Source: Cannabis sativa (Eukaryota > Streptophyta > Magnoliopsida > Rosales > Cannabaceae). Taken from it: a DNA stretch of 64,000 nucleotides. The notes beneath the pieces were generated by a model. It did not search any database. It was not told the DNA's origin and saw only the letters and a list, made by a program, of their open reading frames with translations. The position numbers and the translations under genes are program-made. Shown one piece after another: positions 37,736 to 49,545 of the stretch. The DNA lies in NCBI RefSeq assembly GCF_029168945.1, contig NC_083604.1, forward strand, positions 70,696,211 through 70,760,210. Direction: 5' to 3'. How positions within the stretch are numbered: the stretch's first letter is position 1; the number at the start of each line of letters is the position of its first letter.

Positions 37736-37748
37736 TGTTGTAGTGAGC

Positions 37749-37960
37749 GTTGATGCTCAATTAATTTTTATATTAAAATATAATTGTTATCGTGTTGTTT
37801 ATTCGTTGTTATTAAGTTATTTCAGTATTGTATTTTTTGAAGTTTTTGTCTTATAAATTTATTTTTGTTTGCATAATATGATAAACTTAAATTGATTTAT
37901 ATGTTATGGTTAAGTTGTTTTCTAGTTGTTTTTGTGATGTTATTTAGTTGTTTTGCGCTG
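37749..37960. repeat. Right continuation of the TTGTT-rich host repeat
   Basis: Joins in sense with 33988 once the CACTA element and one AGC are removed (the block GTTGATGCTCAATTA here matches GTTGATGCTTAATTA at 33109). Confidence 0.6.
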
Positions 37961-38160
37961 AGAAAAGAAGCCCTACAGTTGAAATTCACTTTATCCGAAT
38001 TTGCCACGTGGCAACCACTGCTGCGTTCTGACGCTACAGTTTGTGAGCGTCAGTCAACTCTGAAGGCTTTGTCCCTCACTCGCGTGTGAGTCTCACTCGC
38101 GCCACATAGCCACATGTGTGTCACACTTCTCCTTGCGCATTTGGGGGAGTTTTTCTACCG
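37961..38160. other. GC-richer unique island with a G-box palindrome
   Basis: Contains GCCACGTGGC (palindromic G-box core), the inverted pair TCTGACGCTACAG / TGTGAGCGTCAG and repeats of CTCACTCGCG. No coding sequence supported. It adjoins the TTGTT repeat and could be part of an unrecognised element. Confidence 0.35.
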
Positions 38161-38568
38161 TATTTTTGTAAATAACAAACTTTAAAAATAGTATATTTGA
38201 AATTAATAAATAATATAAATGTTTATTTTTATTTTTAGTAGTATAAATGTTTATTTAAAGTAATATTAACTTAAAATAGAAAAAATCCCATATTTTTAGT
38301 AAAAAAAAGTACAAAATATATAGAAAAGTAAAATATTCTGATAACAAAATTTTACAAATTTATAAAAAAAATATACAAAGAAATAATTAAAGTTTACAAG
38401 TTTATAACTATATATAATATTAACATATAAGCAATTGTAAAAAAAAAATATATTAATTAATTCTAAATAGTGTAAATTATAATTTTTTTTTCCTTAAGAC
38501 CCATAAAAACAGTTATTTTTTTCGATAAAAAAAAAAAATAGGCCAAACACAAAAGGCATATATATATA
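38161..38568. other. AT-rich intergenic DNA
   Basis: No element or gene recognised. Confidence 0.5.
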
Positions 38569-38951
38569 CTAGGTATGAATTACGTGCCGAGGCACGTAAA
38601 TATTAGTTTTAGGTGAAGTTTTAGTTTTTTTTTTTTTTTTTTTTATTTAGATTGTGTATGAAGGTATGATCATACGAATGATTTGTTTTATTAAAGTAAT
38701 ATTTGAGCTATTATAATTGGTTATTCAAATAAATTTAGGTATATATATGTCATAACTATATAATACTTATTATTTACTTATAGAAAATTTGGAGAAACAA
38801 GTCATAAGTTTTGCAGATTTTAAAGCAAACATTATGTAATAAAAATTAAAATGAATGTGCGATCTTAAAATAGAAGGAAAAAGTATTAAAAAAAGTCTTA
38901 ATATATGGAATATTATTAGAAAAACTAAAACGAGTATAGTGAAACTTCTGA

Positions 38952-39095
38952 CTAATCTTCCATTGGTTCAGCTGCTTGAATGGTGAACTGGTTGTACTTT
39001 GAACTCTTTGTTCGTGTTGCATCTACATACAACTGAATTCTCCATTTTTTGGCTGATAATCGCTCCGTAGTTTTTTGGACAAACAACTTATGTTT
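38952..39095 (-). pseudogene. Exon-like terminal coding piece in the Helitron
   Basis: Minus strand: a clean acceptor (TTTTTACAG) followed by 47 open codons (begins KHKLFVQKTTE, ends NQFTIQAAEPMED) and a TAG. Codon use and the acceptor look like the last exon of a real gene, but I do not recognise the family. Likely a captured fragment near the Helitron 3' end. Confidence 0.4.
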
Positions 39096-39100
39096 CTGTA

Positions 39101-40719
39101 AAAATAATTAGTAATAAGTTTTAATATATTTCTATTTATGAAAATGTATAAATTTTACATATTTATTATTTTTTAAAATAAAAAATTAACTTTTAAATAA
39201 AAAAAAATTAACAAAATTAATATAGATATACCATAATGTTTAAATAATTTGCTTTAAAAATAAAAAAAAAAAATTAATAATTTTGAAATGAGAACATTTA
39301 TTAACATAGTCTTATGATTTAGGGTTATTTACTATATTTTTTTGAAATGAGTACATAAACTAACATAGTCCTATAATTTGGGGCATATTACATCGTATGA
39401 TATCACAATCAAGCAAATCAATTATTCTGTAATAAATAAGTGGCCAATACATCTCCCTACACAATTCATAGCACAGTTCTGTGATGAATTTATGTATAAT
39501 TTTGAGCACAGCTCTTAATCACGGTTATAAATGCCCAAGTAATTCAAATTATTCAATTATCAATATTCTGGGTTCTGGCAAACTACAACCAATCGACGAA
39601 CAGATCAAGGGATCTTTGCCTTTTGGAATTTCGACCCATTACTTTCCATTGTACCTAGAAAACATAAACAATTCACAAGTAAACAAAACCTTATGTTTCT
39701 ACCTAATTCCCGTGCAAATCTAACTTTTTGTAAGAGAACTAATTTTGAGAAGATGAGATTTGAATCACTATAACCCCATTAAGAGTTTCGAATTAGTATT
39801 ATATAAATAGAGATTATTAAAGAAAACCCAAATCCATGATTATTGTACAAATAAGCTTTGGATTCCCAAATAGAAAAAGAAGCCAAAGCTCTATCAAAGG
39901 TTATACAGGTAAAAATTATGTACAGTAAGGAAAAAGTAATTGAAACAAATAAAAAAAATTGAAGAAAAGTCATATTGACTATTAACAGCAGAAAATGTAC
40001 CAACGTATATCTCCTTTACTCCCTACCAGAGTCAAAGATCAGATGCCATCACGACATCTAATCTGACTTTAGAAATTGAATTGTAATATAACTGTTAATT
40101 GGGAGCATATTCCCAGAAAAAAAGAAGAAAATATGTCGTTCTCCTTTAGTTAATTGGGAGCATCTTAGAGTTTTCACTACATGTAAAGTAGAGAGGGAAT
40201 CAGACTTGAGAGATGCTCTACTGTGGATTTCTCCTTCTTTAAAGAGACTATCTATAATGGAAAAGGCATAACATTTTAAACCATGGTTTTGTGTAGTGAT
40301 ACTGTCTTTTATTAGTTTTCTTTGCTAATGTATACATTTGGACTGATGAATTGGCATGTCTACTTTGAGTTTAGTTTTTGAGATGTTGTACTTCTTAGCT
40401 GTATAATGTTATATTTTAATGAGTATATATTATAAAAATCAATGGTTACTCAGTGGTATTCTTTACTTAAAAAAATTGTAATATAACTGTTTATTATTAC
40501 TACTATTATTATTATTTCAATTTACACAAATTAACTTTTTTTTTAAAAAAAAAAAAGAAACAATCAATACAAAATTAATCAGGAGACAGAAAATAAAAAC
40601 ATTGAACAAGACCCATATGAGATTCCTACTAATCAAAGAAGAAAGATGGTCACCTATGAGAAAGATTGAACTTTCCCATTTTGTAAGGCGTCATAAGAAG
40701 ATTTATTTGAATTGGAGCA
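39101..40719. other. Helitron interior without recognised coding sequence
   Basis: Includes an open frame at 39481-39723 on the plus strand with no recognisable features. Probably intronic or flanking DNA captured with the gene pieces. Confidence 0.4.
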
Positions 40720-41667
40720 GAAGATTAATCTTACACCGCATCTACATAGTTTTGAAACACTAACTGCATCCTTCTTGACAGGGCGACCCTCATGCATCCA
40801 TGTTGATCCACCTGTCTGTTATTAAAGAGTGAAAGAAGTAAAATCATCAGAAAGCCAAATGGGAGAGAGTAATACAATTTGATGGATGAGGATAACAGTC
40901 TATATCATCCTTAACTGCCATAAAAATTCCATCCTAGATAGATAATGGATTGCCTGCACAACAAAAATCAAAAGGTGTCTCTTAACTTATTAATGAATTT
41001 AGCCAACCAAATCTTTGGCGAGACATTGAAAAAAGAAAAATAAAATTGAGCCATGACAAAAGTTTTTACTAATTGCTTTAGGCATAGGTTACTATAATTG
41101 GATTTTGTTTCCCTTTTAAGATTTGTCTATACACCTCTGTTGGTAAAAATCTTTGGCCTCAATCAAATCAAATATGACTCAAAATGTTCTTCGGGAGATG
41201 CAACTGAAGCAGAGACAGAAATTTTTCAAGCAAAAATAATATGATCCAAAATACCTTCCTCAAATCTTTTTGTCAATGCTGCAGCTTGCTTCCTGACTTC
41301 CTCTACATCAAATGAAATCAACATAGGAATTACAGGTTTCTTGCTGCTAAACTCCTCAAGAACTGAGATTACATGCCTGTAACCTAAAAGCATGTGATAT
41401 TGGAATTCAGTAGCAATATAAATAATGATACATTCTTTTAGCGAAGTAACACCAACTCACTGTAGATGGTGTTCTAATCCTTGAGCGATAAGCATGAGCA
41501 TAGTCACGTATCTTCCAATAGCGGAAAGTCTGATTTGTATCCCCATTCCAATATTTAGCAGGATCATACTGTGGAAGGCATTCCAAGGTTAACGAAACTC
41601 TCTCTTCAGGTTTCCCATCTTCATAAAAAATGACAACATCCGGTTCTGATTCTAAAGTCATCATCAT
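40720..41667 (-). pseudogene. Fatty acid amide hydrolase (FAAH) gene fragment captured by a Helitron
   Basis: Four exon-like blocks in the order expected of plant FAAH: 41667-41450 (YEDGKPEERV, ECLPQYDPAK, FRYWKIRDYAHAYRS), 41377-41255 (EEFSSKKPVIPMLISFDVEE, KQAAALTKRFEE), 40953-40881 (DGIFMAVKDDIDCYPHPS) and 40811-40720 (GSTWMHEGRPVKKDAVSVSK, then diverging). FAAH hydrolyses N-acylethanolamines. The third block holds the catalytic lysine (the K of AVKDD) but has a stop in place of the Leu of SILDG. The fragment ends before the GGSSSG signature that carries the catalytic serines. It therefore cannot encode an active enzyme. It covers only the N-terminal third of the family length. Confidence 0.85.
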
Positions 41668-42740
41668 AATTGTGTCATATTTATGGATAATAATTTGTTA
41701 GTTTCTCAACCACAGGAATAAGCATCCATTTACACATTCTATGTTTGATCTTTACCAAACACTTTCACTATTTGAAATTATGTCACACAATTTTTTTAGA
41801 TAGAACACATTCAAATGACAAACCAACATTCGACATATGCAACATGAACATAAGTAATGATGAGACATACATTTAACTCGAAAGTGACACATGATACATT
41901 TAAGTAAAAAGGTAGTGTCATGTCAGCACGATACAAGCATAACTCACTTTAAACATTTTAAATAGCAATTAAAAAGCACACTTAAGCATTTATTAAATGG
42001 ATTTACATGTGTCATGGTGAGTCACATGTTTATGTTTGGATTCTTGACATAATAATAATCATCCCAAACAAGCTACTGCAGTAATTAACATTGCAGATGC
42101 AGGAGGTGCCATATCAAAACCGCTAATCATTTTGCTGTAAGAATTAAATGTTAAGGAACCAAAACCATAACCATATATTTGAATTGTGTATTAAATAAAA
42201 ATAACAATACAAACTATATCACCTATTCAAATTGTTCATATTCTGACTATCAACACTCCATAAACAAGACAATTCAGACAAGGACATTCAACAATCAACA
42301 ACTAATGTAAGTATGTAATATTTATATATATATATCTATATATTATTAAAGACATTCTAAAGCTACACAGTATCCCATTAGTCCAATCACCAAGCAGAAT
42401 TTAAATTCTTATCGGGCACAAGCCTAGAGCATTAAGCCACACATTATAAATAATATAAAAGAGATGCAGGAAAAAGAATTTGCTATAAAGTCTTCCCTCG
42501 ATAAAATTCTAGGTACTGATATCTTCTCCATTCCAAGCCCAAATAAACCATTGGGAGTTGCCTGTATGTTTGTATATCTCTTAAAGAAAAACTTGAAATT
42601 GAAATTGATTCAATAAATAATCATATGCAGTTGGTCTCTCCAGCTGTTGGAATTGTAGGTTGAACCAGGTTCAGAAAAAGTGCAATACAAGTAATAATCA
42701 CTTAACATCAAATAAAAAAAATAATATTCACTTACATTAC

Positions 42741-42840
42741 CACTGCACAAGAAATATGAATGGTGGACTTCTTCAGTGTGTCACTCAAGCCAAAGGTTCT
42801 CTGCACATCAAAACCATCCAAGATCTTTGTTTTATAACAG
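42741..42840 (-). pseudogene. Exon-like piece of unknown origin in the Helitron
   Basis: Minus strand: an acceptor (TTTTAGGCAG) followed by an open run reading KTKILDGFDVQRTFGLSD and KKSTIHISCAV, then a possible donor GTAATG. I do not recognise the protein. It lies upstream of the FAAH pieces in the Helitron and may come from a different gene. Confidence 0.3.
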
Positions 42841-43672
42841 CTGCCTAAAATAAAAAATAGATAAGAGAATAAATAAAAAAAAAGTAATATTTGGCAATAT
42901 TGAAAACATTGACAGATGGAATCATAGAAGTCTTAAAAATGAGAGGGAGATTTACTACTTGTCTGGTTCAGTTGAAATTGGAAATTGGAAATTCAATGAA
43001 TAGGTGCATAATATCACAGGTTAACACGGTGAACTGGGTTGTGTCTGAAATCCATATTTTGGGCGTGGAGATACTAACCGATTCTCATGTCGAATATACC
43101 AATGAAGAAATCTGGAGTCAGATCTACGACCCTTGGAGCTAGTAGTGGCGGCGTCCGACTGAACTCCCAATTTTCGATTGGAAAGTAGCGATTAAGAACC
43201 CAAAACGTTCTTTATGCCTTCAATCGTCGACTCCAACCGAGGGATTAAAATCGAATGACCTCCGATTGGGATTGGGAGAGTGAAATGGAGGAGTCGGTGA
43301 TTTGGAAGAGTCGTTCAGTATAGCGATTTAAAATGGAGGAGTTTTCTTATAACCTTTTTTCCGATTGACCTCCGATTGGGATTGGGCCTCTGACCAAGCT
43401 CTCACCATAAAGTCGACTCCAACCGAGGGAAAAAAGGGAAAAAATCTTATGACCTCCGAACTCACCTTAGAGTCGTAGATTGGGATTGGGAGAGTGAAGT
43501 CGATTGGTTTGAAATGGAAGGATCGATTGGTTTTTTAAATTTGTTAATAGCTTAACGGCGTTAGAAAAGATCCGTTTAAAAAATAAGAAGAATAGTCTTT
43601 GTCGTTAAAAAAAAAAAATAGAATCGTTAAACCAAGAATTGCCGTTAGATAGGCACTTTTAATATATAAAGA

Positions 43673-43976
43673 TATATATATCACATTTCTGACATTGAAT
43701 TGCAAGTGAGACTGTACTGTAACCTTTTTTCCAAAACTAATTTGAATTTTGCTGGGTCCATCCTCTGCCATTGATAATTCTAGCACATGCTGCATTTAAA
43801 ATTTGTACCCGTGTTCCACATGAGGAGGAATAATATATGATAGATTTCTTTCTTGCAATGAGAAGGAGAAAGGAATTAGCAATTAATTAGTTTGAAATTC
43901 CATATTAAACATTTATTTTATCTACCACCAAACAATATTATTAATATTATAATGGCCATTAGCTATTAAAAGAAAA
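43673..43976. other. AT-rich DNA between Helitron and LINE fragment
   Basis: No element or gene recognised. Confidence 0.5.
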
Positions 43977-44279
43977 ATGGTTTGCCTCCATTTAAGTGTG
44001 AAACATAATACTAAAATTTACAAACAATTTGTTAAAAAAAGTTTTTTCCTAAGTGGATTGAGGCAGGGTGATTCGTACTTACTTTGTCCTCCTATTTTTT
44101 TATATGAGAATCAAGGTCTGATTGAAGGTATTCCTATGTCTCTTAATCTTAATGTTCTTGTTATTTTCCATTTGATATATGCAAACGATACCTTAACTTT
44201 TGTGAAGACTAATTTGGATAAGGTTGAGTATGTTGAGGGAATGTTATTTTCCGGTCAACAACTCGTAATTGCTCTCTAA
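43977..44279 (+). pseudogene. LINE reverse transcriptase fragment
   Basis: 100 codons with LINE RT landmarks: GLRQGDSYLLCP (normally GLRQGDPLSP), then HLIYANDTLTFVK, where the catalytic box is YAND instead of ADD. These substitutions and the short length show an inactive remnant. About 70 bp further on it is interrupted by a solo LTR. Confidence 0.8.
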
Positions 44280-44347
44280 GTCTAGAACTCTATGCTAATC
44301 TATTTTAAGATGGATTGAGTAGTAGAATAAGTTTTTATGAAGAATGT

Positions 44348-45871
44348 TGATAACTCTAAGATTTAGAGTTATTTTTATATCTTTAAGCTTGAATTTTAAG
44401 TTGAATTGTGGAGTACTTAGTGTCTATATTATGTAATTGTGTTTAGTTTGTTGTGTTTTTGTAATAAATGGAAGTGTGTGTGTGTGTTAGTAAGTGTTAA
44501 ATAGACTTATGTTGTTGTTTTTATGTGCATTAAGCAGAAAAAAATGCAAGAATAGATATTTGAAAATATTTGGGACAAGGAGGAAAAGGAGCAGAAAAAT
44601 GCTTAATGTTGACTGGCATTGCTATAGCAATCATCGCGTAGCAATTGCCAGCCCAGTAAGTATATTTTGGCTGAAAGTTCAGCTGGCTTTAATGCAGAAA
44701 GAAAGGAGCTGAGGTGGCGAAATTCGGCTAATGACTCAACAAACATGTGGAAAATGAAGGCGTGACTTGGATTTCCAATTAGGGTAAACTTTAGTACCCT
44801 AATTGGGGAGCAAAAAAAGAAAAGGGAGGACATTAGAAGAATATGGTGGCTGCACTTTGAATGAAGAGTACGAAAAATCACAGCAGAAAATAGAAAAGTA
44901 CAGAGAAAAGAAAGGAAAAGAAGAGAGTACAAAGAAGAGAAGAAGAAGACTAAGAAGAAGGAGAATAAGGCAACCTACAAAGAAAGGATTTGAGCTTCAA
45001 ACTCATTTCTCTTGCTCTCCTCTTCATTTTGTATCAATTTCTACTCTCTAGTTTTCTCTTTAACTCCATGAACATTTTATTTTCTGGTTTTGAGTTTTTA
45101 CTTTCAGCTATGAACTAAACTCTTTAAGATTTGGGTGGTTATGAACCCTTGTATGGACTAGTATTTTGATTTTGCAATGACTAAGTAATCTTGTCTTTGT
45201 TCAATTAGTTGTGATAAAATGTTGATTGAATGTTAATCTTTGGCCATTTTTAACATTTATCAAGCTAGATCTTACTTGGAAAAGCAAGACCTAGTTGAAC
45301 CCCTCTAATTGATGCATGATTTTTACCTTTTCTTTTAGGTATTAATTAGTAGTGAAATAGGAATATTTAGCTACCATGCATAACTAAAGATTTGATGCTT
45401 TATTAGGCTATTTGTGATCTAAACTGATGTAGGAATGCATTGTGAGATTATGAATGGTTTATTGCAAGTTTTGGAAAAAGCTTGCTGATTTTTTTGAAAT
45501 TTGTTAACTCTGCCAGGATTGCTGTGTCGTTGCTGTATCAACTGAGACATACAAGTAGAAATTAATCACCCAAGTCTATTTTCCAAATCTGAAATTACCA
45601 CCACTTTAATCACTTTTAGCTTCTTATTTTTAGTTTATTTAGTTTAAAAAATTAGTTCTCAAGTTTAGAATCAATGTTATAAATTTTTCTCATGAATTAA
45701 TGTGTTACTTTGTTTTATTTTTATTTGAAATTCTTGGAATCGCTCTTAGTTGATTTAGCATTATTTAGGAAAAAGTCCCTGTGGAGACGAACTTTGATTA
45801 CTTATCATTGTATTACTTGTTTGTGATTGTGTACACTTGCGCAATTATAAAGCAATATAATTTTCACAACA
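44348..45871 (+). mobile_element. Solo LTR, probable Athila/Tat-type gypsy
   Basis: Starts TGATAACTC, ends TTTTCACAACA, flanked by a perfect 5-bp duplication AATGT (44343-44347 and 45872-45876). Near the 3' end it has TCCCTGTGGAGACGAAC and a TACTTG..CACTTGCGCAA block, similar in place to those in the LTRs at 18373 and 62387. Length 1524 bp, no coding sequence. The family is inferred from that block. Confidence 0.8.
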
Positions 45872-45984
45872 AATGTGTAAATGGAAAAAGCGTAGAGTGA
45901 AAGTTCATTATTGGTTTACACACAATTAAGGATAAATTAGCATACATACATTCTAACATTTTGGGGCATCAAAAGTTTAAACTT
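45872..45984. other. Short stretch between solo LTR and copia B
   Basis: Could be the continuation of the sequence interrupted by the solo LTR (LINE or degraded copia). Not resolved. Confidence 0.3.
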
Positions 45985-47341
45985 TAGGAGGAGCGACTAC
46001 GTACCTCATGAGCATCAAACTGGGTGCAAAATAAAAAAACTAAGAACATTTTCTCCTGTTGTTAAACCAGCCATAGTGAGAATTATTCTCACATTAGCTG
46101 TCTCTCTTAACTGGCAAGTCAAGCAATTAGATGTCTCCAATGCTTTTCTAAATGGTGAGCTACATGAGACTGTCTACATGAGTCAACCTGAAGGATTTGT
46201 TGATCCCACCAAACCTACACATGTGTGTCAACTTCATAAGGCGCTCTATGGATTAAAGCAGGCCCCTCGTGCATGGAATCAAACACTTAGAGACAAGCTA
46301 CTGGAATGGGGTTGTAGTGCATCAAAATCGGACACCTCCTTGTTCACTTATGGCTCGGGTAACAACATCATAATCCTCCTTGTCTATGTTGATGACTTTT
46401 TAGTAATTGGTCCTAATATTCCTCTCATTTCAAAGCTGATTTCTGATCTCAACAAGTCCTTCTCTTTAAAAGACCTAGGTCCGGTTCATTATTTCCTTGG
46501 TGTAGAGATTTATTGTGATCATTCAGGCATGTATTTGTCACAAACAAAGTACATTACAGATTTACTTGTTCGTCTCAACATGGAAGGAGCCAAAGTTCTA
46601 ACCCAACAAATTCGTCCATTAAACTCTCCCTTACTGAAGGAGAACCCTTTGGTGATCATACTCTTTAAGAAGCACATTGGGTGCTTTACAATACCTTACT
46701 CTTACAAGATCGGATGTAGCATTCATTATTAATAAACTAAGTCAGTTTATTCATGCTCCCACAAGTCTACACTGGGAAGCTTGCAAGCGGCTTATGAGAT
46801 ATCTCAAAGGCACCATACATCATGGTCTTCATATCACACCAGCTCCTTCCTTAACTTTAGAAGGGTATTCTGATGCAGATTGGGCATCGTGTGTTGATGA
46901 TAGACGAAGTACAGGGGGTTATGCGATGTTTTTTTGGGATAATCTTGTGTCATGGTCTGCTAAGAAACAACAGGTGGTTGCTCGGTCAAGTAGTGAGAGT
47001 GAGTTCAGGGCTTTAGCAAATGTTGCTGCTGAAATCAAATGGTTAGTCTCACTTCTTTCTAAGTTACATACTACTTCTACTCAATGTCCAATACTATGGG
47101 TTGACAACCAAAGTGCAGTTGCTATTGCTGCAAATTCAGTGTTCCATGCACAGTCAAAGCACATTGAGATAGATTTACATTTTGTTAGAGATCTCATACT
47201 CTCAAAACAAATATCCATTCAGTATGTTCCAGCTATAGACCAAGTTGCAGATGCCTTAACAAAGTCCCTGTCCACAGATCGATATCTCTATCTTCGGTCC
47301 AAACTCAAGATGTGTGACACTCCTTTTCGTTTGAGGGGGGA
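45985..47341 (+). pseudogene. Ty1/copia polyprotein remnant B (reverse transcriptase and RNase H)
   Basis: Two overlapping open frames. 46076-46732 has RT blocks FSPVVKPA just upstream, [25 protein letters not shown] and the YVDD box at 46385-46396. 46677-47360 has LGALQYL-like, [43 protein letters not shown] and QVADALTK. A frameshift near 46590-46680 separates them. The Gag, protease and integrase parts are missing on the left. It closely resembles copia remnant A at the window start. Confidence 0.9.
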
Positions 47342-47586
47342 TGTTAAAATAATTACTTAACAGTTTTTTCTGTTAATTGTTGTTTAGGCTGTTTAGTTGT
47401 TAAGTTTGTTATTACTGTGTAACAAACTCTATTTTACTGCTTTTGTATTGTAAAACATTGGTCTATATATAAAGAGTTGGCTACCCTATTTTGGGTAAGC
47501 TTTTGCATTTCACTTTGTGCCCCTGTTCCTACATTCTCTGCTCTTAGCCTCTCTTTTCTCTGTTCTGGTTTTTACCTTCTTCAACA
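47342..47586 (+). repeat. 3' LTR of copia B
   Basis: Begins TGTTAAAATAATTAC directly after the LRGD end of RNase H and ends CTTCTTCAACA. A TATA-like TCTATATATAAAG lies at about 47461-47473. About 245 bp. Confidence 0.7.
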
Positions 47587-47615
47587 TGACAAAAAGGAAT
47601 AGCAAGTGTACACTT

Positions 47616-47954
47616 TGTTAAGGAATGACAGTTGTTGTGGCACTAACTACTGCTGAGTCTTGCTACACTCTGTTGTACACGATTGCAGCCCAAATGTTAG
47701 GTAGAATATCACTCGTGCGTATATTGTATTTGGTGTGCTATCACCTTCTGTTATTAGTCATTATCTTTGTAATGATTAGGAAATCATTCTGTTAGAATAT
47801 TCACCTATGTATTGCTAACAGCTGTAAGGAATAGCTGTTTGGGGTTGTATTTCATTTTACTGGTTTTACACCAGAATTTATATATAAATACCATGACTCT
47901 GGCTCATATTGAAATGAGCTGAGATTTCATTACTCAAAGATTACTCTGTTTTCA
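47616..47954 (+). repeat. 5' LTR of copia C
   Basis: Same length as the 3' LTR and differing at only a modest number of sites. TATA-like TTTATATATAAATACC at about 47877. Confidence 0.85.
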
Positions 47955-48036
47955 TGAAAAGGCCTCTGTCCTGTCGATCCCCCAAAACCCTGGAAATAAT
48001 ACTCCAGCTCCCACAGCAGCCTCTGAAGGATCTGTT

Positions 48037-49545
48037 GTGCACGATTCAACAACAAATAGAAATAGCACTCAACCCTTACCCTCACAAAATATCAGTCCTT
48101 ACCATCAGCCACTCACTTCCCTGCTGAATCAACCCTTTAGCCTAAAATTAGACAGAAACAACTACACTTTATGGAAAACCATGGTTTCCACAATCGTCCG
48201 TGGTCATAGATTACATGGCCATCTCCTTGATACACAACCGTGTCCTGTCGAATTTCTGCCTGTCCAAATCACCACTGTCGATGGAGAAATCAGAGAAGAA
48301 GTTCAAGTTAATCCTGAGTTTGAACAATGGATTATCAATGACCAACTCCTTATGGGATGGCTCTACAGTTTTATGACCGAAAGTATTGCAACTGAGGTAA
48401 TGGGGTCTGCCTCAGCTGGCGATTTGTGGCGTGTGTTGGAGAGCCTCTATGGAGCCTACTCCAAATCGAAAATGGATGACACTCGCACCTTGATTCAAAC
48501 CGTGAGAAAAGGATCAACACCCATGACAGAGTATCTTCGACAAAAGAAGAATTGGGCAGACATACTTGCCCTAGCTGGTGACCCGTATCCTGAAGCACAC
48601 TTAATTGCTAATGTTCTCTCGGGTCTTGATGTTGAATATTTGTCTATTGTTGTTCAGATTGAAGCTAGGCCCAAGACCACTTGGTAGGAGCTTCAAGATA
48701 TGCTCCTCAGCTTCGATAGAAAAATCGAGAGGCTTCAAACTCTCAAAACTGGAAACAAAGCTTCAGGTGCTGCTCCTCAAGCCAATGTTGCAGCCAAATC
48801 TAACTCTGGTGGTCGTGGACATGGGGCTCAACACCAAAGTCACAGCTACAATGGTGGTGGCAAATTCACCAACAATCGTGGTGGCGCTGGAAGATCTAGA
48901 GGAAGAGGACGAACTAATGGTCTGAAACCCACTTGCCAAGTCTGTGGGAAGTACGGACACTCCGCTGCTGTCTGCTACAACCGCTTTGATGAGAGTTTCA
49001 TGGGAACTGACCCCAACAATCCTCAACAGAAAGGAAAACCTGGACAGAATAACCACAATGCTTTCATAGCTACCCCTGAAATCTTTGAGAGTGATGTGTG
49101 GTTTGCCGATAGCGGAGCCAGCAACCACATCACTTCTGAAGGATCTAATCTCAGCCAGAAACAAGAATACTCTGGTAAGGAAATGGTTGTTGTGGGCAAT
49201 GGTAACAAGCTTCGAATCTCTCACATTGGTAATGGTATTTTGAATGCTCAAAATGGTGATTATTTGAAATTAAAGGAGATGTTGCTTGTGCCTAAAATCT
49301 CAAAAAATTTAATCAGTGTATCAAAAATGACTGCGGACAATGATGTACTAATTGAGTTTCATTCTAATTATTGTTTGGTGAAGGATGAGATAACAAGGAG
49401 GGTGCTGCTCCACGGAGTGCTTATAGACGGCCTATACCAGCTTGGTCAGCCTCATTTCTTTCTAATTCCATCAGGTTCATCCTCTTCAAAGTCTGCAAGT
49501 TTTCAATCCTTTGTTGTGTTGACTGTTACCAGTCCCCAAGTATGC
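48037..49545 (+). pseudogene. Copia C gag and protease
   Basis: One reading frame apart from a TAG at 48685-48687, where the copia consensus (TWQELQDML-like) suggests a former Gln codon. Order: UBN2-like gag domain (LDRNNYTLWK, EFEQWIINDQLLMGWLYS), Arg/Gly-rich linker, zinc knuckle CQVCGKYGHSAAVC at 48934-48975, and aspartic protease active site ADSGASNHI around 49105. A frameshift near 49530-49545 leads into the integrase. The stop and shift make it inactive as it stands. Confidence 0.88.

Larger units (their letters stand above)
33992..37745. mobile_element. CACTA (En/Spm-type) DNA transposon, non-autonomous
   Basis: Ends CACTACAACAAA and TTGTTGTAGTG form the classic CACTA inverted termini, flanked by a 3-bp duplication AGC (33989-33991 and 37746-37748). 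Both subterminal regions (34010-34265 and 37370-37735) are packed with direct and inverted copies of CCGCCGGTAATA-like units, the expected transposase-binding arrays. The interior has no recognisable transposase catalytic domain, only a Gln/Pro-rich frame and, on the minus strand, a possible 5' exon (about 37240-37025). A Helitron at 35196-36277 has inserted into it. Confidence 0.92.
38569..43672 (-). mobile_element. Helitron carrying captured host gene fragments
   Basis: Minus strand: 5' end TCTTTATATATTAAAAGTGCC at 43672, preceded by A. The 3' end has a perfect hairpin ACGTGCCTCGGCACGT (about 38581-38596), eight bases, then CCTAG at 38569, followed by T. It matches the 5' and 3' ends of the 35196-36277 Helitron. 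About 5.1 kb. No Rep/helicase is present, so it is non-autonomous. It contains decayed exons of a fatty acid amide hydrolase gene plus two other exon-like pieces, all on the same strand as the element. The 43160-43530 part repeats a GACCTCCGATTGGGATTGGG motif. Confidence 0.8.
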
